From contig NZ_AYTM02000002.1 of the NCBI RefSeq assembly GCF_000507185.2, positions 4,871,501 through 4,935,500 of the forward strand: DNA of 64,000 nt. Direction: 5' to 3'. A program made the position numbers and the translations under genes. This DNA comes from Pseudomonas syringae KCTC 12500. Its GTDB lineage: Bacteria; Pseudomonadota; Gammaproteobacteria; Pseudomonadales; Pseudomonadaceae. Of the stretch, positions 61,839 to 64,000 are shown piece by piece; position 1 is the first letter of the stretch; each line of letters opens with the position of its first letter. The notes below the pieces were generated by a model that saw only the letters and a program-made list of their open reading frames with translations, did no database searches and was not told where the DNA came from.

Positions 61839-62864
61839 ATGACATTGATACAGTTTTCCAGGCAGTTCATTCGTGGAGCGTTGCTCTTGTCCATTCTCGG
61901 TACTGCTGCTGTCCAGGCGGCTGAAAAGCGCGATCTGATCATCGATACCGATCCAGGTGCGGACGATGTCGTTGCGTTGTTGCTGGCGCTGGCGTCACCT
62001 GAAGAGCTGAACGTCATGGCTATCACCACGGTGGCCGGCAATGTGCGGCTCGACAAGACCTCGCGCAACGCCAGGCTGGCGCGGGAGTGGGCCGGGCGCG
62101 AAGAGGTGCCTGTGTATGCCGGTGCGCCCAAGCCGCTGGTGCGTACACCGATCTATGCAGAGAACGTTCACGGTCAGGAAGGTTTACCGGGTGTGCCCGT
62201 GCATGAGCCCGCCAAGGGGCTGGCCGAAGGCAATGCTGTCGATTACCTGATTCGCACCCTGAGCAAGGCCAAGCCGCACAGCATCACCATCGCCATGCTC
62301 GGCCCGCAGACCAACCTGGCGCTAGCGCTGGTGCAAGCTCCGGAAATCACCCAGGGCATCAAGGAAGTGGTGGTCATGGGCGGCGCGCATTTCAACGGCG
62401 GTAACATCACTCCGGTTGCCGAATTCAATCTGTTCGCCGACCCCCACGCTGCGCAGATCGTTCTGGCCAGTGGTGTGAAGCTGACGTACGTGCCGCTGGA
62501 TGTGACCCACAAGATTCTCACCAGTGAACAGCGCCTCAAGCAGATCGCCGCATTGGGCAACAATGCTGGCAAGCTGGTGGACGGCATTCTCAATGAATAC
62601 GTCAAGCTGGACATGGAGCATTACGGTTTGCCCGGTGGACCTGTACACGATGCCAGCGTGATTGCCTGGCTGCTCAAGCCCGCGTTGTTCTCCGGAAGGC
62701 AGATCAACGTGGCGGTGGACACTCGTGAAGGGATCGGTTTCGGTCAGACAGTGGCCGACTGGTACGGCACGCTCAAGCAGCCGCAGAACGTATTCTGGGT
62801 CGAGAACGGCGACGCTCAGGGTTTCTTCGATCTGCTGACCGAGCGACTGGCGCGTCTCAAGTAG
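61839..62864 (+). CDS. Secreted nucleoside hydrolase
   Basis: 341 aa. A signal peptide (FIRGALLLSILGTAAVQAAE, cleavage near 27) precedes the nucleoside hydrolase domain, whose Ca2+-binding DTDPGADD box is intact (IIDTDPGADDVVALLLAL); further marks are VVMGGAHFNGGNITPVAEFN and HDASVIAWLL. Periplasmic cleavage of nucleosides would release ribose beside RbsB, making the operon a nucleoside-salvage unit. Starts 23 bases after rbsD. Confidence 0.9.
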   Translation: MTLIQFSRQFIRGALLLSILGTAAVQAAEKRDLIIDTDPGADDVVALLLALASPEELNVMAITTVAGNVRLDKTSRNARLAREWAGREEVPVYAGAPKPLVRTPIYAENVHGQEGLPGVPVHEPAKGLAEGNAVDYLIRTLSKAKPHSITIAMLGPQTNLALALVQAPEITQGIKEVVVMGGAHFNGGNITPVAEFNLFADPHAAQIVLASGVKLTYVPLDVTHKILTSEQRLKQIAALGNNAGKLVDGILNEYVKLDMEHYGLPGGPVHDASVIAWLLKPALFSGRQINVAVDTREGIGFGQTVADWYGTLKQPQNVFWVENGDAQGFFDLLTERLARLK

Positions 62865-62886
62865 TCACGCATTCTGAAGCCGCGTA

Positions 62887-63081
62887 TCAGGCGGGCAGTC
62901 CTGCCGCCGCATAGCGGCTCAGCACCTGGCTGATGAAGGAGCGGGCACCCTCGGTGCCCAGTTCCTTGATCAGCAGGTCGACTGCGATGATCATCAGCTC
63001 TTCCGGATTCCCGGGGCTGTGCGAGCAGTGGCCCTGAGGCCACTTGGCCTTGATGTCGGCGTCTAGGGTTATGGCTGTCAT
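62887..63081 (-). CDS. Conserved small hypothetical protein
   Basis: 64 aa from ATG 63081 (GGAG upstream); longer frames to 63168 are less likely. Mostly helical, acidic: EELMIIAVDLLIKELGTEGA. Unknown function; convergent with the nucleoside hydrolase gene. Confidence 0.6.
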   Translation of the reverse strand: MTAITLDADIKAKWPQGHCSHSPGNPEELMIIAVDLLIKELGTEGARSFISQVLSRYAAAGLPA

Positions 63082-63390
63082 GTCTGTCTGATCTCCAGTG
63101 AAGGGCCACGTACACGCTGCTCGCGTCCCGGCGCTTGTGTCTCTGGCAGTAAACCATCCCCCGCGCATTTTGACACTTCTACTTACACATGATCCTGATA
63201 GCCCGGTTCAATGAGTACCGGCGATAAACGTTTTGTGACGATTTCTTCGCGCGTCCAGTGTCATGCCAAGGCAGACTCCCGTTCCAGACAGATCAACAGG
63301 TTACGCAAGGCATCTCGGTCGGACCGTGCAACCAACGCGCCCGAGCGCGGTCGGACAGGTCTGGAAATGTTCATTGGCAGAGGAGGGTGT

Positions 63391-63744
63391 ATGCCCCGGA
63401 AATTCGCAACATTGGGTTTTATGGTCGTGGCTTCATTGATGGCAGGCTGCAGCAGTACGGCTTCCGATAGCAGTGCCAGTGCCAGTGCCAGTGCTGAAGC
63501 GCCCGTCAAGGCCGACGCGCCAGCCAGCAACGCGATACCTGGCCGCTGTGATGCAGGGCTTGCCCAGTTCGCCATTGGCAAGCAAGCGTCCATAGACCTC
63601 CTTTCTCAAGTCCGCGCCCGTTCCGGTTCGCAGGATGCGCGCATTCTCGGTCCTGACGACATGGTCACGCTGGAATACCGATCCGAGCGGGTAAACGTCA
63701 ACACCGACGCATCGGGGAAGGTCACCCGGATCAATTGCGGTTGA
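63391..63744 (+). CDS. I78-family peptidase inhibitor lipoprotein
   Basis: 117 aa from ATG 63391 (AGGAGG). Lipobox MAGCSST (Cys20), a Ser/Ala linker (SASASASAEA), then the I78 inhibitor fold: CDAGLAQFAIGKQAS, DMVTLEYRSERVNVNTD and the final RINCG with a second Cys for a disulfide. Probably inhibits a serine protease in the envelope. Confidence 0.85.
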   Translation: MPRKFATLGFMVVASLMAGCSSTASDSSASASASAEAPVKADAPASNAIPGRCDAGLAQFAIGKQASIDLLSQVRARSGSQDARILGPDDMVTLEYRSERVNVNTDASGKVTRINCG

Positions 63745-63766
63745 GCCGGTACTTTCTTTTGCGCAT

Positions 63767-63798
63767 AAAAAAACCCCGTCAATGACGGGGTTTTTTTT
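63767..63798. terminator. Bidirectional terminator
   Basis: AAAAAAACCCCGTC / GACGGGGTTTTTTT stem with a 3-base loop between convergent genes. Confidence 0.93.
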
Positions 63799-63810
63799 GT
63801 GTCAGGTGAA

Positions 63811-64000
63811 TCAGGCCACCTGAACTTCTTCTGCTTGCATGCCTTTCTGGCCTTTAGCAGCAACAAAAGTAACGGTCTGGCCTTCTTTCAGGCTTTTGAA
63901 ACCGTCGCTCTGGATTGCTTTGAAGTGTACGAACAGGTCGTCACCGCCACCTTGTGGAGTGATAAAGCCGAAGCCTTTTTCATCGTTGAACCATTTTACG
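63811..64000 (-). CDS. Cold-shock protein (partial at right edge)
   Basis: 63 codons visible, N-terminus outside. CspA-family OB fold with both RNA-binding motifs KGFGFIT and DLFVHF, then [13 protein letters not shown]; ends QVA. A nucleic-acid chaperone; which paralogue cannot be told. Confidence 0.93.
   Translation of the reverse strand, partial: VKWFNDEKGFGFITPQGGGDDLFVHFKAIQSDGFKSLKEGQTVTFVAAKGQKGMQAEEVQVA

Noticed and set aside
1..64000. CRISPR arrays, rRNA or tRNA genes
   Set aside because: No regularly spaced direct repeats, and no cloverleaf or rRNA-like sequence noticed. The only tandem array is TTAAGGC x4 without spacers.

Overview
The window is bacterial, GC-rich chromosome on the right (about 19.9-64 kb) and a mosaic, lower-GC genomic island on the left (1 to about 19.88 kb). 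The right side carries a typical Pseudomonas gene set (pcaQHGKBC, quiC, mobA/moaB/moeA, rbsBACRKD, dgt, a cold-shock gene). DpkA (delta1-piperideine-2-carboxylate reductase) has the 343-residue length I recall for the Pseudomonas syringae enzyme, so a member of the P. syringae group is the best guess.

Island, 1-19876. It ends in an operon of four overlapping genes on the minus strand (19450 down to 12987). Three are very divergent tyrosine recombinases (756, 763 and 462 aa) and one is a small charged helical protein (175 aa). This is the hallmark of GInt mobile islands (ginABCD). The right end lies inside a BvgS/EvgS-like hybrid sensor kinase, which it cuts just after the HisKA box. The upstream response regulator gene is intact. 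Cargo from left to right: the tail of an unknown gene; a broken NYN/OST-HTH gene; two small unknown minus-strand reading frames; a graspetide-type RiPP cluster (two precursor peptides with microviridin-like PFxxRF leaders and C-termini ending TTDDE/TTDDN, an MvdD-type ATP-grasp ligase, and a membrane protein with a collagen-like tail); an IS66 relic; a three-gene ABC-3C type conflict operon (PD-(D/E)xK-like effector, small middle protein, DUF3732 Rad50-like ATPase with a zinc-hook-like CPVC); and a complete 3433-bp IS66-family element with 8-bp target duplications that carries an AraC/GyrI regulator as passenger.

Chromosome, 19877-64000. First come the truncated sensor and its regulator, a lone receiver protein, dgt, and a small envelope/stress trio (DUF883, holin-like, basic protein). 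From 28 to 42 kb the genes form a catabolic block. PcaQ and its palindromic site precede pcaHG, a PcaK-type transporter, pcaB and pcaC; pcaD is absent. An OprD porin, an EamA transporter, an MFS transporter, QuiC (dehydroshikimate to protocatechuate), a TetR regulator and a shikimate dehydrogenase paralogue follow. Two promoters in this block share a PcaR/PcaU-like composite site. Quinate/shikimate uptake and conversion would therefore feed the protocatechuate branch of the beta-ketoadipate pathway.

From 42 to 64 kb: an RluA-family pseudouridine synthase, molybdenum-cofactor genes, a glycosyltransferase, a Kef-type antiporter, an orphan FecR, dpkA, two LexA-controlled loci (a 65-aa protein; DUF1654 plus endonuclease I), a ParD-like protein translationally coupled to methionine aminopeptidase, the ribose operon with a LacI-type operator and a secreted nucleoside hydrolase, an I78-type inhibitor lipoprotein, and a partial cold-shock gene. 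I see no rRNA, tRNA or CRISPR array.
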